DNA from: Planctomycetota bacterium
GTDB taxonomy: Bacteria > Planctomycetota > UBA1135 > GCA-002686595
Length of the DNA stretch: 64,000 nucleotides
Direction of reading: 5' to 3'
NCBI GenBank assembly: GCA_016795325.1
Contig: JAEUHY010000012.1
Span: 62,001-126,000, forward strand
Below the pieces are notes generated by a model that was not told where the DNA came from, searched no databases, and saw only the letters and a program-made list of their open reading frames with translations. A program made the position numbers and the translations under genes. Below are positions 56,401 to 63,745 of the stretch, piece by piece. Position 1 is the stretch's first letter. Each line of letters starts with the position of its first letter.

Positions 56401-59400
56401 CTCCGGCGCCGCGTGCGCACGCCGCGAAGACCTGCATGTCGGCCGGCGTGAGGGCTCCACTGCGGTCGAGATCGCCGGGCGCGAACGGTGCGCTGCAGAG
56501 GGAGAACGACCCGACGGCCAACTCGACCGGCGAGAGCGACGTGATCGTGACGCTCTGGAACGGCGCCGGCGAAGTGAAGTTGACGACGGCCTCAGCGAAC
56601 GCTCCGCCCGGCGCGACACTCGCTGTGACGTCCGTGGTCGCGACCACACTGCCCGACTGCGAGGCCTGGATGCGGATGGTCACAGGCGAGGCCGAGCGCG
56701 CCAAGAGGCTCAACTCGCGTAGAGCGCGGAGCGGCTGGCGGAACTGAATCGTCAGCGGGGCGCTGCCCGTTCCCTCAGGCGACGCGAGCAACACGCCGAG
56801 CGTGCGCGCTCCGAGGTTTGAAGTTGCTACGAACGCCCCGAGCGCCGGGCTGTCGAACGTTACGACTCCGCTCGAAAGCGTGAGTTGGATCGGTGTCGCC
56901 TGCCCCAGGGTGCTGCTCGGCAACCCGACTCGCTCGCACAGATTGGACGAGATCACGCCTGGCGCGGACGGCGGGCACTCGCGTGCCAGTTGCCCCAGCG
57001 ACTCCAACGCGGCGAGTGCGGGAGCGGCGCTCGCGTTCGTCGCCCGCTGCGCGTACGTCGCGCCGCCCAGGCGCTCGAGCAGCGTCGAACTCGCGCAGCG
57101 GCTCGGGCCGACGTCGAAGTCGAACGACCATCCAGGGCTCAGGTACGACTGCTCTTGCCGCGTCGATGGCGCCATTTGCCAGGCGCCAATCCACAGCACT
57201 TTCGCCGCCGTGTCGATCGCGCTGCCCCCGGGGCTCGTGAGTTTCGCACGCAGCGCGAGATCGAAGTCCGGAGTCGGGTTGATGGGGAAGCTGGCGCCGA
57301 CCACGCCGAACTGCAGGTGTTGGCCCTTCGGCAACAGGCTCGCGCCGGCGTGAGCCAGCGGTCCATCCTCGGCGCTCGCACGCCAACGCAGTTCGAGCGT
57401 GCGCCGCCCGCCGCCGTACTCGAGCATCGGCGTCGGCAGAAAGCCTTGCCACAGTGGCTGCGCATCGGGATGCAGATGGTGGAGCACGAGTGCGTCGTGC
57501 TGCGGCGACCAAGCCATCGACTCCGTGCGAACCGGCGCCGTGGTCGTGTTCGGCAACTCAAACGGGATGTGTGTGAGCGAGCGCCGCTCGAACAGGTCGA
57601 ACCACAGCGGCGCGGGAAGGCACGAGAGCAACTTCCAGTCGACGTCGTCGCGCTCGCGCACAAAACCGGCGACGTACTCGCCCGGGAGATTCGGGTCGGT
57701 GCTCTCCGGTTGCAGATCGAAGCGGTAGTCGAGCCGCAAGCGCGACACAGCGGGAGACGTCTGCCCAGCCGGCGCCACGAGCCGCGCGTCGGCGGTGGGG
57801 AAGAGCCGCACCGTCTTCGCGCAGCGCGTCGACGACGCTTCGTCGCGCGGCGCGCTGAACGCGAACGACTGCCGCACGACGATCGCGGGCTTGAGCACGT
57901 TGCCCACGAGCGCCGAGCCGTCCAGGTGGATGCGGTAGGTGGCCGTGATCAGCCACTCCGTGAGCGTTTCAGGCGCGGGTCCCGACGCGAGCGGCGAAAC
58001 GCTCGCGTTCGGCTGGATATAGACGTGGCTGAGGTTGGCTTCGGTGAGCCGAAAGATCTGATCGACTCCGTTGACCCGCGCCAGCACCGCAGGCAACGAA
58101 ATGCGCGGCGCCAACGCGATTGCGGACGCCCCGGGTGTTGGCGGAGTGAAGGTCAGGTTGTTGATGCGCGTGCCGCGGTCGGTCGTGGCCTCGAACTGAA
58201 AGCGCCACCCGTGAGCGTCGGCGCCAAGGACGGTTTCGAGGTACGTCGCCGCGGTCTTGTCCTGCGTGGGGAGGATCAGTCGTCCACCCGTGGGCGCTGC
58301 CGCAGTAGCGGGCGCGGTATCCGCAGTCCAAACGAGCGTGCCCGTGCCCAAAGTGATCAGCGCGACGTGCGAGGGCTCGTCCAAGGGCTGCTGGAGCACT
58401 TGCCCGGCGGCGGCGGAGCGCAACTCGAGCGTGGGGAACTGAGGCGGTCGCGATCCGTCGTCGCGCACATGGGTGTTCACCACGTCTCTCAACTGCGGCA
58501 GGAAGCTCTCGAGCGCGCTCGTGAGCTGTGTTCGCTGAATCGGGTTCGAGGCGGCACTCGCCGCTCGCTTCAGCACGCCGTGGAGCACGACCTCGGCTCT
58601 TTGCCCCGCTGTCGTCGCGCGTCGCTCGAAGTCGTCGACGCGGTTGTCCAGCGCTTCCAGGAATGCCGTTCGAACTCCGTCGCGAGTTGCTCCAACACCA
58701 GCGACGACATCCGCCGTGTATTCGATCGACGCCAGCGGAACCTGCGTGCTCCCGTTCGAAACCGTGACGGGCGCGACGCCGGCGGCGCCTGCTGGCGCCG
58801 TGAAGTAGATCGCGAACCCGTCCTGTGGATTGCCATAGATCGCCACGTCGAGCGCCGGCACCCCGCCGACTCGCACGTCGGGCTGCGGTGTGAACGCGCC
58901 CGCGGCGACGCGCTGCGCCGCTCGAACGCCGCCTTCGAGCGGCGTCACGATGCTGCGCGAGAGTTGGATGGAGTGCGCGCTCAACGCTCCCGGCGCCGTG
59001 GCCGGCGCGAAGAACGTGTTGGGCTCGAATCCGTCGCACGCAAACGGCTGCCAGAGCGTGGTCGTGACGTAGCGATCGCCGGCCTGCAGCGAGCCGACGG
59101 GAAGCGACGTCGTGGAACCGGAATAGAGCTGGAACGAAACGCCTGGCTTGATGTACAGGCCGTCGATCCCGCCGTTCGCGAGCCCTGCGATCGGAAACGC
59201 GCTGGCGACTCCTCCTGCGTCGTTGGCGAAGCGCCAGAAGCGCGTGATCGAGTAACACGGCGCCGACTCGACGCGCTCGTACCACTCGTCGGGCTGCAGG
59301 CATGGAAGCGTCGCGACACACAGCGTTCGACGCAGGATCGAGTCCGAAGCGGCGATCACCCATTGCGGATCGTTCCAGGTGGTTTCGACGAGCCCGAGCA

Positions 59401-59548
59401 GGGCGCCGCTCGACTCCGGAACCGGCGGCGCGCCGCTGCCGCGCGGCGTCAGGGGTGCGGGCTCCTCCTGGGCGCTCGCGGCGGCTGCTAGGGCGAGGAC
59501 CGCGGCAGTGGTGAAGAACGAAAAGCGGCGAAGCAACGAGGTGAACAC
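47438..59548 (-). CDS. Giant secreted protein with dockerin-like, TSP3-like and four beta-helix modules
   Basis: A 4,036-aa exported protein. The GTG at 59548 has GGAGGAG about nine bases upstream and gives a signal peptide cut after ASA (residue 26). Residues to about 1020 are an unrecognised beta-rich region. A dockerin-like pair of calcium loops follows (GDLDRSGALTPADM, DLDGDGDADCVD). Then Asp/Cys-rich TSP3-like units (DCxxNGxPDxC) alternate with right-handed parallel beta-helix modules at about residues 1420-2066, 2332-2831, 2934-3428 and 3532-4036. Each module opens with a strand such as VYVxAxATGANxGxSWxDAFTDLQ and has many GGxxYxxxxxSxxxxxC-type rungs. It ends within the last module, without a known sorting signal. 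Ligand unknown. Confidence 0.88.
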   Translation of the reverse strand: MFTSLLRRFSFFTTAAVLALAAAASAQEEPAPLTPRGSGAPPVPESSGALLGLVETTWNDPQWVIAASDSILRRTLCVATLPCLQPDEWYERVESAPCYSITRFWRFANDAGGVASAFPIAGLANGGIDGLYIKPGVSFQLYSGSTTSLPVGSLQAGDRYVTTTLWQPFACDGFEPNTFFAPATAPGALSAHSIQLSRSIVTPLEGGVRAAQRVAAGAFTPQPDVRVGGVPALDVAIYGNPQDGFAIYFTAPAGAAGVAPVTVSNGSTQVPLASIEYTADVVAGVGATRDGVRTAFLEALDNRVDDFERRATTAGQRAEVVLHGVLKRAASAASNPIQRTQLTSALESFLPQLRDVVNTHVRDDGSRPPQFPTLELRSAAAGQVLQQPLDEPSHVALITLGTGTLVWTADTAPATAAAPTGGRLILPTQDKTAATYLETVLGADAHGWRFQFEATTDRGTRINNLTFTPPTPGASAIALAPRISLPAVLARVNGVDQIFRLTEANLSHVYIQPNASVSPLASGPAPETLTEWLITATYRIHLDGSALVGNVLKPAIVVRQSFAFSAPRDEASSTRCAKTVRLFPTADARLVAPAGQTSPAVSRLRLDYRFDLQPESTDPNLPGEYVAGFVRERDDVDWKLLSCLPAPLWFDLFERRSLTHIPFELPNTTTAPVRTESMAWSPQHDALVLHHLHPDAQPLWQGFLPTPMLEYGGGRRTLELRWRASAEDGPLAHAGASLLPKGQHLQFGVVGASFPINPTPDFDLALRAKLTSPGGSAIDTAAKVLWIGAWQMAPSTRQEQSYLSPGWSFDFDVGPSRCASSTLLERLGGATYAQRATNASAAPALAALESLGQLARECPPSAPGVISSNLCERVGLPSSTLGQATPIQLTLSSGVVTFDSPALGAFVATSNLGARTLGVLLASPEGTGSAPLTIQFRQPLRALRELSLLARSASPVTIRIQASQSGSVVATTDVTASVAPGGAFAEAVVNFTSPAPFQSVTITSLSPVELAVGSFSLCSAPFAPGDLDRSGALTPADMQVFAACARGAGVALAAECASADLDGDGDADCVDRALLSALIGGLPSPDADSDGVPDECDNCPTLANPSQTDCDSDGVGDACAVATGLTRDCDGNGVPDRCQIASGAPDCDADGVLDACEDDCNNNGQADDCEIAAGAVSDCATGVVPGAGDGAPDSCAPDCNANGQPDDCDLASGTSRDCNGDGVPDECNLAAGTAVDCNGDGVLDACQLKWHDCNDNGRLDSCDIALGFALDCDLDGYPDSCEPDCDFDGVPDDCEADCNGNDRPDSCDILFGFSPDCDADGVPDDCELALGSATDCNGNQILDNCDIAFGTDPDCNLNGIPDGCDVASGSSLDCNSNGIPDECEPDCNNNQRPDDCDITSGASFDCNANGIPDDCEPVVRFFVNYQAFGANDGSSWLNAYISLEDALSAAETCGSSKRKEIWVARGTYAPTRLLTPTDPRSATFTMVERVAIYGGFVGTETSLAQRDSIANATILTGNLSFSPAGGGNGPFAYHVVRAISLSRLAELDGFIIEKGQASGASDNGRGGGLFLSTPHAPPPPSVEPPSSPVIRACTFRNNFAISGGAVFIRDGALPRFENCRFVDNSATNGGAIRATDAGEAVLRNPIFERCTASSNGGAFYASNPAGLVLENPRFVDCSATVDGGAVYGSGGFAILLRASFEEFQAARGGALFGDNCNWLLEDCEFRNGSCTNRGAAIALFTGSQLQCRRAVFESLLADAGPPNTGYGGAVYLGAGVAPTFEACRFDDVVAKRDGGAVYAESGVTGAFRDCTFSRSEAWFDGGVFYLIGAAPTIERCTLEAPIARSRGGAFANFAGAAPTLRECRIRGGNAPNGGAGIYNSASSPVLERTSISSGISSAGGAGLANHGGSHPSLRSCVVDRNLSGGNGAGVFCDATSSVTLLTSVVANNAATIAGGVYVTNANAVIRNSILWGNSIGGDYTQSSQLTVGSGAAPTLNYSCVQGLTGSFGGTGNIGADPLFASAPTGNYHLRFGSPCIDAANPALSPSPTELDIDGEPRLVGVRVDMGADEYADCNNSGAADQAEIDAGLVTDCDENRIPDSCQSLSDCNNNGVVDACEIVGGAADCDADGVLDACQILAPGQDCDGNGVLDGCQPDSDNDGIADVCEVLAGADDCNGNLRDDLLDISSGFSPDCDNNDVPDECQNDCNGTCLPDDFEIAAGISDDCNANGTPDECEPDCDLDGVPDDCELDCNGNGLGDECDIASGFSRDCDGDAVPDECQFGDCNENCLPDAAELLAGGRDCDGDGILDECEIAVGAPDLNANGVLDACENGIVYVDVAATGANTGLSWSDAFTDLQRALDSASSAPSVVQSIWVARGVYAPQRLLNPFDATSATYSLNELRDLQILGGFVGGEASASQRDPVANPTVLSGVLAAGFRSVHVVTCNFVDASCVVDGFTIRDGLASGPQFSSNGAGVIVVGGAPRFRNCVFTANTAGKGPALYAYVGASPRMEQCSFLNNVVNTRGTLYIEVDSGIELEDCVLADNVASTEGGALYLEPGSTALARGCSFLRNQATAGAGVFVSSGVFDADECRFEDNIASTRGGALALEGASDVDLEGCVLLRNQCQSSGGAIDARDSNVLKLERCRFEDCSSSAAGAAGGAIGLAGASTTTARNCLILRCNALANGGAFSIQANATLDLENSTLVDNDAVSGAGGAIHQSGGSLTMNGVVLWDNIDPAGMGEASQLRRVAGALSVRYSCIEGWTGALDPQATAVVGGAFFEPRFVNPASDDYHLATDSPLVNAGDPALASLPAERDIDGEFRLSRGRLDIGADEAQDCDADGVIDSAEIAGGTATDCNGNGLPDACENDCNGNCIADALDIQSGISGDCNSDGLPDECETDCNANGVPDPCDINSGQSSDVNSNGVPDECDAAVVFVDASATGANDGTSWTDAFTNLQSGIDVASSGVTLTAQVWVANGTYVPTRQTVLGDPRSVTFELIDGVSILGGFAGGETTANNRNLALNPTVLTGVLPGGLRAYHVVTGRVGATTATLDACIIEQGVANGAGPNGRGAGLFLIGSSPRVQGCVVRNNIADNAAGVYVGAASSARFTDCVFTSNTTVGRGGGLWFDATGGLGLNRCVFQSNASTTSGGALYVTGAGRVVIEDCQFLSNASAEGAGLHISGARVAVVGCTFGSNSANTRGGALLVSGASTASLARLRLSSNEGGTRGGGVCCLDTSRVEARACAFEFCRASQPGSLGGGIHAEGSSILQLRDCWMVDCAASAGGALSTSGTSTAVVERSTLASNDGSTGLGAGIRAAGSALQVANCVLWDNIDTAGMGDTSQLLRVSGVVTVNYSCVEGWTGAIAPTGQGNVGAPPFNPSFAASTYRLRVGSPLVNAGDPTFVGSGASADIDGERRVSGGRLDMGADELQDCDNDGMTDAVEIASGSESDCNANGYPDACEADCNGNCRLDSLDISSGASSDCNLNGEPDECETDCNGNGRPDECDITLGSSTDLNSNGVPDECDPPRVYVRANATGANNGLSWADAFTDLQAGIDLAATGVTLTGEVWVAGGTYVPTRRTIPLDARSATYQLVNGVKLLGGFAGNETSLSQRVLGPTPSVLTGDLPGAIRAYHVLIGSGVGPTAVLDGFTVRRGLANSSGVNETGGAAYLTSASPTIRLCTFSDNTASFGGALYLASASNPSIASCTFNNNVGNNAGGALYAAGGAQTTLTSVTFQSNQAAMNGAAVYLAPLSSLAAVNCAWNNNSTSQQGGGIWAQSATLTVTSSSFSSNQGLGGGGAIHARGASVVQLLGVTMTSNSGGLFGGGLHVLDTASVTCISSQFVSNTASNMAGGRGGAIHHGNASQGTYSSCLMRANAATAFGGGVSVDATANVTVRGCTLASNTTSGLGGGVYTSGGATTLLSTLLWDNAHPPAPGQGELAQIQRASGTVDVDYCGVEAWSGAIDLSGVGNTSANPLFVSPAPGTNYHLQAGSPVIQAGPPTYAPAPGEVDLDGQPRVLGGRVDIGVDEVN
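55290..56360 (-). repeat. Longest block of Cys/Asp TSP3-like calcium repeats inside the giant gene
   Basis: Roughly twenty units of 15-20 codons encode DCDxNGxPDxCx-type loops. At DNA level this shows as a recurring GTTGCAGTC or GTCGCAGTC core on the plus strand every 40-60 bases. Shorter blocks of the same unit separate the beta-helix modules near 52560-53340, 50755-51050 and 48960-49255. Confidence 0.85.
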
Positions 59549-59678
59549 GAGGGGGCTCCTCCGGCTCGGCCGGTTGGGGCGGGGCACTCGCCGACGCCGC
59601 GTCCTGACGCGGTAGGGAGGAGGCGAGGTGTGGGGGAAGCGGGCAACTCGCACGCGTCCGGCGCGAGCCTCCCGGAGG

Positions 59679-59716
59679 GAGAACGAGCGCGAGCGAATCG
59701 CTCGCGCTCGCTTCTC
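59679..59716 (-). terminator. Hairpin after the IgGFc-binding-like gene
   Basis: A 12-bp stem (59684-59695 with 59699-59710) around the loop AAT extends by five more pairs after a one-base bulge, reaching 59679 and 59716. It starts 5 bases after the stop codon of the upstream gene and separates it from the giant gene, whose start is 130 bp further on. No U-tract is seen. Confidence 0.7.
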
Positions 59717-59720
59717 GAGC

Positions 59721-62474
59721 TCAGTGACCGATCGGCAGGCTGAGCGCGGCGGGGAACCCGTAGCCCTCGTGGTTGGGCGCACCGGCGAAGCCGTATACCT
59801 GCGCGCCGAGCGGCGCTGTCGAGTTGAGCGAGCTGAGGCGGTGCTTGCCCGCGGTCAACGTGCGGCGCGCAGCGGCAAACTGGCCGCCAGGCAGCGTGGT
59901 GAACGCGCCCGAGGGAACGGACACGCCGTCGAGCAGAACTTGTCCCGCCTGGGCGATCGCGACCGGGGCCACGATGTTCACGTAGTGCGTGTTGAATCCC
60001 GCCGTCGGCGTCGAGAACACATAGCTCGACAGCCACTGAGTGTTCGCGGCGACGAGCATCATCATTGGATCGCCCGGCTGGTTGTCGAACGCCGTGCCGT
60101 TGGCGAACTGCGCCGCGAGGATCGGCTTGTTGGAGCTGATCGTCTGGAACCCCGGCAGGTTGAGCTGCACGAAATCCCCGGCGTTGGTCAGGTGGAGTTG
60201 TTGTTGCGCTGCGCCGGGCCCGTCGATCGTGATCGTCGTGTCGAGTTCCGACGCCAGGAAGCGCCACGTGTCGCCGTTGAGACGGCCGGAGAGCGGCACG
60301 GCGCTGAACTGCGTGCCCCAGGCCGGCGTCGGCGGCAACTGCTCGACGAGGTAATCGCAGAAGTCTTGCGTATCGGGCACACGCGCGCAGCGGTTGGCGC
60401 CGAACACCGCGATCGGCTTGCTCGCCGTAACGATCGAACCCGTGAGGTCGCCGAGCGACGACTGCACCTGGTACGCGTCGTAGGCGTTGAGGTCGACCAG
60501 GAACATGGCCCCGGCCGGATGGTTCGGCGTCGCCGCCGTGGTCGTGATCTGGACCTGCGTGTTGTCCTCGATGGCGAGCACCGCGAAGGTCGAGCTGCCG
60601 TCCGCGGGCCGGTGCGACATCACGCGATAGCTGAATCCCAGCGACGCCGTCGGAAGCGCCGTGAACACCTCCGAGGTGGTCGGGCGGCGGTTCACCAAGC
60701 TGACGTGGACATCCTTGGTCGCACTGACCGTGATGCCCTTGCTCTCGACGATCTCCGATCCGGTCAACTCGAGCGACAGCGGGAGTTGAACTTCATAGAG
60801 CCCGTTGGGCTGCGTCACGATCTGCTGCTGGAACCCGATCCCCGGCGCGCGAACCTGCACGACCGAGTAGTCGCGGCTGTTGATCTGCAGTGAAAGAGCG
60901 GTGCTTCCCACCCAGTTGCGCGGCACGGTCAGCGCGTAGTCGCGGAACCCGCCGCCGCCGGCGGACGCCACGATGACGCCCATGTCCGTCACGCCCCCTG
61001 GAGTGGCGTCCACAAGCGGCGAGATGCCGCGCAGCGGCTGACCGGCCACGGTGACCTCGACGAGAGCCTGGATCTTCGCCGCCTGCCCCTGCTGGATCGG
61101 CTGCGCGATCGACAGCGCCCCAGGAATCTCAAACCGCCCGAGCTGCCCGCCGATGGACTGCGACAGCGTCGTCAGCGTGTTTGCTCCCTGCGTGACCTTG
61201 ATCGTCGCCCCGCTCACCGGCGTTCCGTCCTCGAGTTGCACGAAACCGCGGATGGTGGTGAGTGGATCTCCCGGCGGCGCGACTCTGACTTCCGTGATCG
61301 CAAGATTGCCTTCGAACTCCACGGTCAGGTGCGCCCGACCAGGCGAGTGTCCTCTGACGATTCCGAGGTCGTCGATCGACGCGATCGCCGGATTGCTACT
61401 GACGAAGCGCATCGTCGGCGGCGTTCCGAAATCTCCGACGCACACCGGATACAGCGGCGACGGATCCAGGATGGTGACGATAGGCGGGCCGCTCGGACGC
61501 ACGTATCGGCCTGACACCACCATCGATGTGGACTGCAGGACCGAGATCACTCCGTCTGTGTCGGCCAAGGATGCGGCAATCGACTCGGGAGAGAAGTAGC
61601 CGGGGGCATTCGAGACGGTGAAATCAGTCAACAACGTCGTCAGGTCATCACGCAAGCGGAACGGCGGGCTCCACAGGTACTCCGTCGGGAGCCCGTCGAC
61701 GAGCCGCACGCCTGTGACACGGAAACACGTATCGCTCCAGAAATCGGTGGGCGAGGTGTCCGCCAACGCGATGTTTCTCAGTGAGAACACTCCGTCGGCG
61801 TTCGGCTGGACGACTTGTCCGTTCAGCATCAGCACCCACTTGTCGTCGAGCACGACGAACGGATCGGGCGACAGAGGATTGGTTCCGTCGAACACTTCGA
61901 GCCCGTCGGTGTGCCCGTCGCCGTCGCTGTCGGCAGTCGCCGGATTCGTGCCGAGCGTGTGTTCCTCGAAGTTCAATAGCCCGTCTCCGTCGAGATCGGT
62001 CGCGGCGTCGACGCCCGACAGGGGATTCAATCCGAACGTGGTCTCGTAGGCGTCGGGCAGGCCGTCGTAGTCGGCGTCGCCCGGCAGGCCGACGAGGAGT
62101 TCGATTTCGCCCGACTGCGCCGCCAAGGTCGGACTTCCGAAGTCGACGTTCGCCACCGAGACGGTCAATCTTCCCGGTACGTAAGTGGATACTAGCCCGG
62201 CGCCGCTCACGTTCCCGACGGTTTCGTTGCTCGTCAGGTAGATGGTTTCCGGAGCGCTCGTCACGTCGGCGCCTCCGGGTGACGTGACGACCAACTGAAC
62301 GCTCTGGCCGGCGATCACCTGGTTGGAAGGCGCGGATATTTTCAGCTGTGACGTAGCTGCGTCAACGAGCAATCCGATCGTGGCAAGCGTCAGCACGCAC
62401 CGTTTCGCCGACCAAATGGACGTGCGCAGAAGTCGCGCGCACCAAGTCCCGGCCAATTCACGACGACTAGTCAT
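59721..62474 (-). CDS. Secreted IgGFc-binding-domain-like protein with calcium and Ig-like modules
   Basis: A 917-aa exported protein starting at ATG 62474, with GGGGAGGA six bases upstream (two further in-frame ATGs lie ahead of it). A signal or anchor occupies about residues 24-42. TSP3/EF-like calcium loops (DADYDGLPD, DLDGDGLLN, DSDGDGHTD) lie at 132-200, a bacterial Ig-like (Big2) segment at about 335-398, a carboxypeptidase-regulatory-like domain at about 407-500, and the IgGFc-binding N-terminal-type domain at about 580-905 (VSATKDVHVSLVNRRPTTSE in its key parts KDVHVS and NRRP; later AIEDNTQVQI and a final HEGYGFP). Such domains bind proteins; the partner is unknown. It follows the upstream gene by 14 bp. 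Confidence 0.82.
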   Translation of the reverse strand: MTSRRELAGTWCARLLRTSIWSAKRCVLTLATIGLLVDAATSQLKISAPSNQVIAGQSVQLVVTSPGGADVTSAPETIYLTSNETVGNVSGAGLVSTYVPGRLTVSVANVDFGSPTLAAQSGEIELLVGLPGDADYDGLPDAYETTFGLNPLSGVDAATDLDGDGLLNFEEHTLGTNPATADSDGDGHTDGLEVFDGTNPLSPDPFVVLDDKWVLMLNGQVVQPNADGVFSLRNIALADTSPTDFWSDTCFRVTGVRLVDGLPTEYLWSPPFRLRDDLTTLLTDFTVSNAPGYFSPESIAASLADTDGVISVLQSTSMVVSGRYVRPSGPPIVTILDPSPLYPVCVGDFGTPPTMRFVSSNPAIASIDDLGIVRGHSPGRAHLTVEFEGNLAITEVRVAPPGDPLTTIRGFVQLEDGTPVSGATIKVTQGANTLTTLSQSIGGQLGRFEIPGALSIAQPIQQGQAAKIQALVEVTVAGQPLRGISPLVDATPGGVTDMGVIVASAGGGGFRDYALTVPRNWVGSTALSLQINSRDYSVVQVRAPGIGFQQQIVTQPNGLYEVQLPLSLELTGSEIVESKGITVSATKDVHVSLVNRRPTTSEVFTALPTASLGFSYRVMSHRPADGSSTFAVLAIEDNTQVQITTTAATPNHPAGAMFLVDLNAYDAYQVQSSLGDLTGSIVTASKPIAVFGANRCARVPDTQDFCDYLVEQLPPTPAWGTQFSAVPLSGRLNGDTWRFLASELDTTITIDGPGAAQQQLHLTNAGDFVQLNLPGFQTISSNKPILAAQFANGTAFDNQPGDPMMMLVAANTQWLSSYVFSTPTAGFNTHYVNIVAPVAIAQAGQVLLDGVSVPSGAFTTLPGGQFAAARRTLTAGKHRLSSLNSTAPLGAQVYGFAGAPNHEGYGFPAALSLPIGH

Positions 62475-62488
62475 GGTGTCCTCCCCGT

Positions 62489-63745
62489 TCATGGTCTCTC
62501 CTTGAGCGCCTCGCACAACACGCGGGAGCGGTGGCCCTCAGGTGTCGGTGCGTAAATCGTGGCAGTAAGCAGATAAGCACCGTCGCGGCGCGGTCGAGCG
62601 AAATATACGCTCGCGGGCCCGTGCGTTCGCTCCGTGTAGGTGCGCACGGAGTCGAACGACGCGCTCGCAGTGGCCAGCGCGGGCATGCCGTCGATAGTAC
62701 CGGCGACGACCAAGCCGCGGGTGTGCCAGACGGCGTTGCTGTTCACTCCGAGGTCCCAGGCGATCGGCAGGTCCACTCTCTTGAGCACAGGCCCCGTTGG
62801 GTCATTCCAGCTGCGAATTTCGATCGCGAGTCCCGCTTCCGTTGGGTGCATCGACGCCAGTCGTTCGCCGAGAGGGTCAGCCTCGAATTGCATCACGGGC
62901 TTGGGCAGCGGCCGCACCTCCATGACTAAGCCCTTCGCGTCGAACCGCCGCAACCTGGCGTCGCCTAGCGACCACTGTCCGCCCTCAGCGACGGAGCGCA
63001 CCTCAGCAACCCATAACTCGCCGTTCGTGCTGCCAACGGCGTCAACCAGAACCACATCGCGATCGCCTGGCGCGTATTTTTGTGTCCAAGTCGCGTGGCC
63101 AGAGCCGTCGAGAGCGATGACTGCCGGAACCCTGTCGATCCTCCCGAGCAGCGCCGTGCGGCCACCGGGAAGCGGACACATCCGCCGGAAGTCGCCCTGC
63201 TCCTTGCCGGCTACGAGCTTGCGCTTCTCTAGGACCTTCCCCGACGCGTCGACGACAACCCGCCAGGGATTGCCCGCGCTGACGGAAAGCACGAGCAGTG
63301 CGTTGCCGTCGGGCAATAGCTCGGTTTCGACATTGGCGGGTGCGCCGTCCTCAGGCTTGACGGTTGGATCGATCGAGGACGCGTCGAACTCCGCCGTACA
63401 GACGAGCTTGCCGCTGTCGGACAGCCTCCACAACACGATGTTCGTCACCGCGGTGTCTCCGAACTCGTGTCTTGCGAGGGCTGCGATGCACGTTTCCTCG
63501 TAGTCCGAGCAACTCACGCTCTGGAGTCGATACCACGCGTTACCGTCGCCTAAGACCTTTGACCAAGTCACTTCGAACGCTTGCCGAGCAGCTTCTTCCA
63601 CCCTGTCGTCTGCCGCTTGGCCTTGGACCCGCCCGCTGCTGAACACCGGAGCGATTTCGACCCCATGCGTTGCCAGCGCGCTCGTCGAGCACGTAGCCGA
63701 GGCTGCCGACGCCCAGATCGAGAACGCCATGATCAATTGCAGCAA
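62489..63745 (-). CDS. Secreted protein of unknown function, overlapping the phospholipase-like gene
   Basis: I do not recognise the family. The best start is a TTG at 63745, six bases after GGAGGT; GTG 63751 lies directly on that site and ATG 63730 is farther away. The 418-aa product starts with a short signal peptide (LQLIMAFSIWASA). Repeated short blade-like motifs (GNALLVLSVSAG, GRTALLGRIDRVP, NGELWVAEVRSV) suggest a beta-propeller-like core. Its start overlaps the upstream stop codon by 13 bases, so the two are likely co-translated. It is followed at 14 bp by the IgGFc-like gene. Base composition is lower in G/C (about 65% where counted) than in housekeeping genes. Confidence 0.7.
   Translation of the reverse strand: MLQLIMAFSIWASAASATCSTSALATHGVEIAPVFSSGRVQGQAADDRVEEAARQAFEVTWSKVLGDGNAWYRLQSVSCSDYEETCIAALARHEFGDTAVTNIVLWRLSDSGKLVCTAEFDASSIDPTVKPEDGAPANVETELLPDGNALLVLSVSAGNPWRVVVDASGKVLEKRKLVAGKEQGDFRRMCPLPGGRTALLGRIDRVPAVIALDGSGHATWTQKYAPGDRDVVLVDAVGSTNGELWVAEVRSVAEGGQWSLGDARLRRFDAKGLVMEVRPLPKPVMQFEADPLGERLASMHPTEAGLAIEIRSWNDPTGPVLKRVDLPIAWDLGVNSNAVWHTRGLVVAGTIDGMPALATASASFDSVRTYTERTHGPASVYFARPRRDGAYLLTATIYAPTPEGHRSRVLCEALKERP

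Noticed and set aside
56885..59491. A plus-strand open frame of about 870 codons opposite the N-terminal part of the giant gene
   Set aside because: It is Arg-rich and lacks any recognisable domain, while the minus strand has a signal peptide, ribosome-binding site and continuous beta-rich protein.
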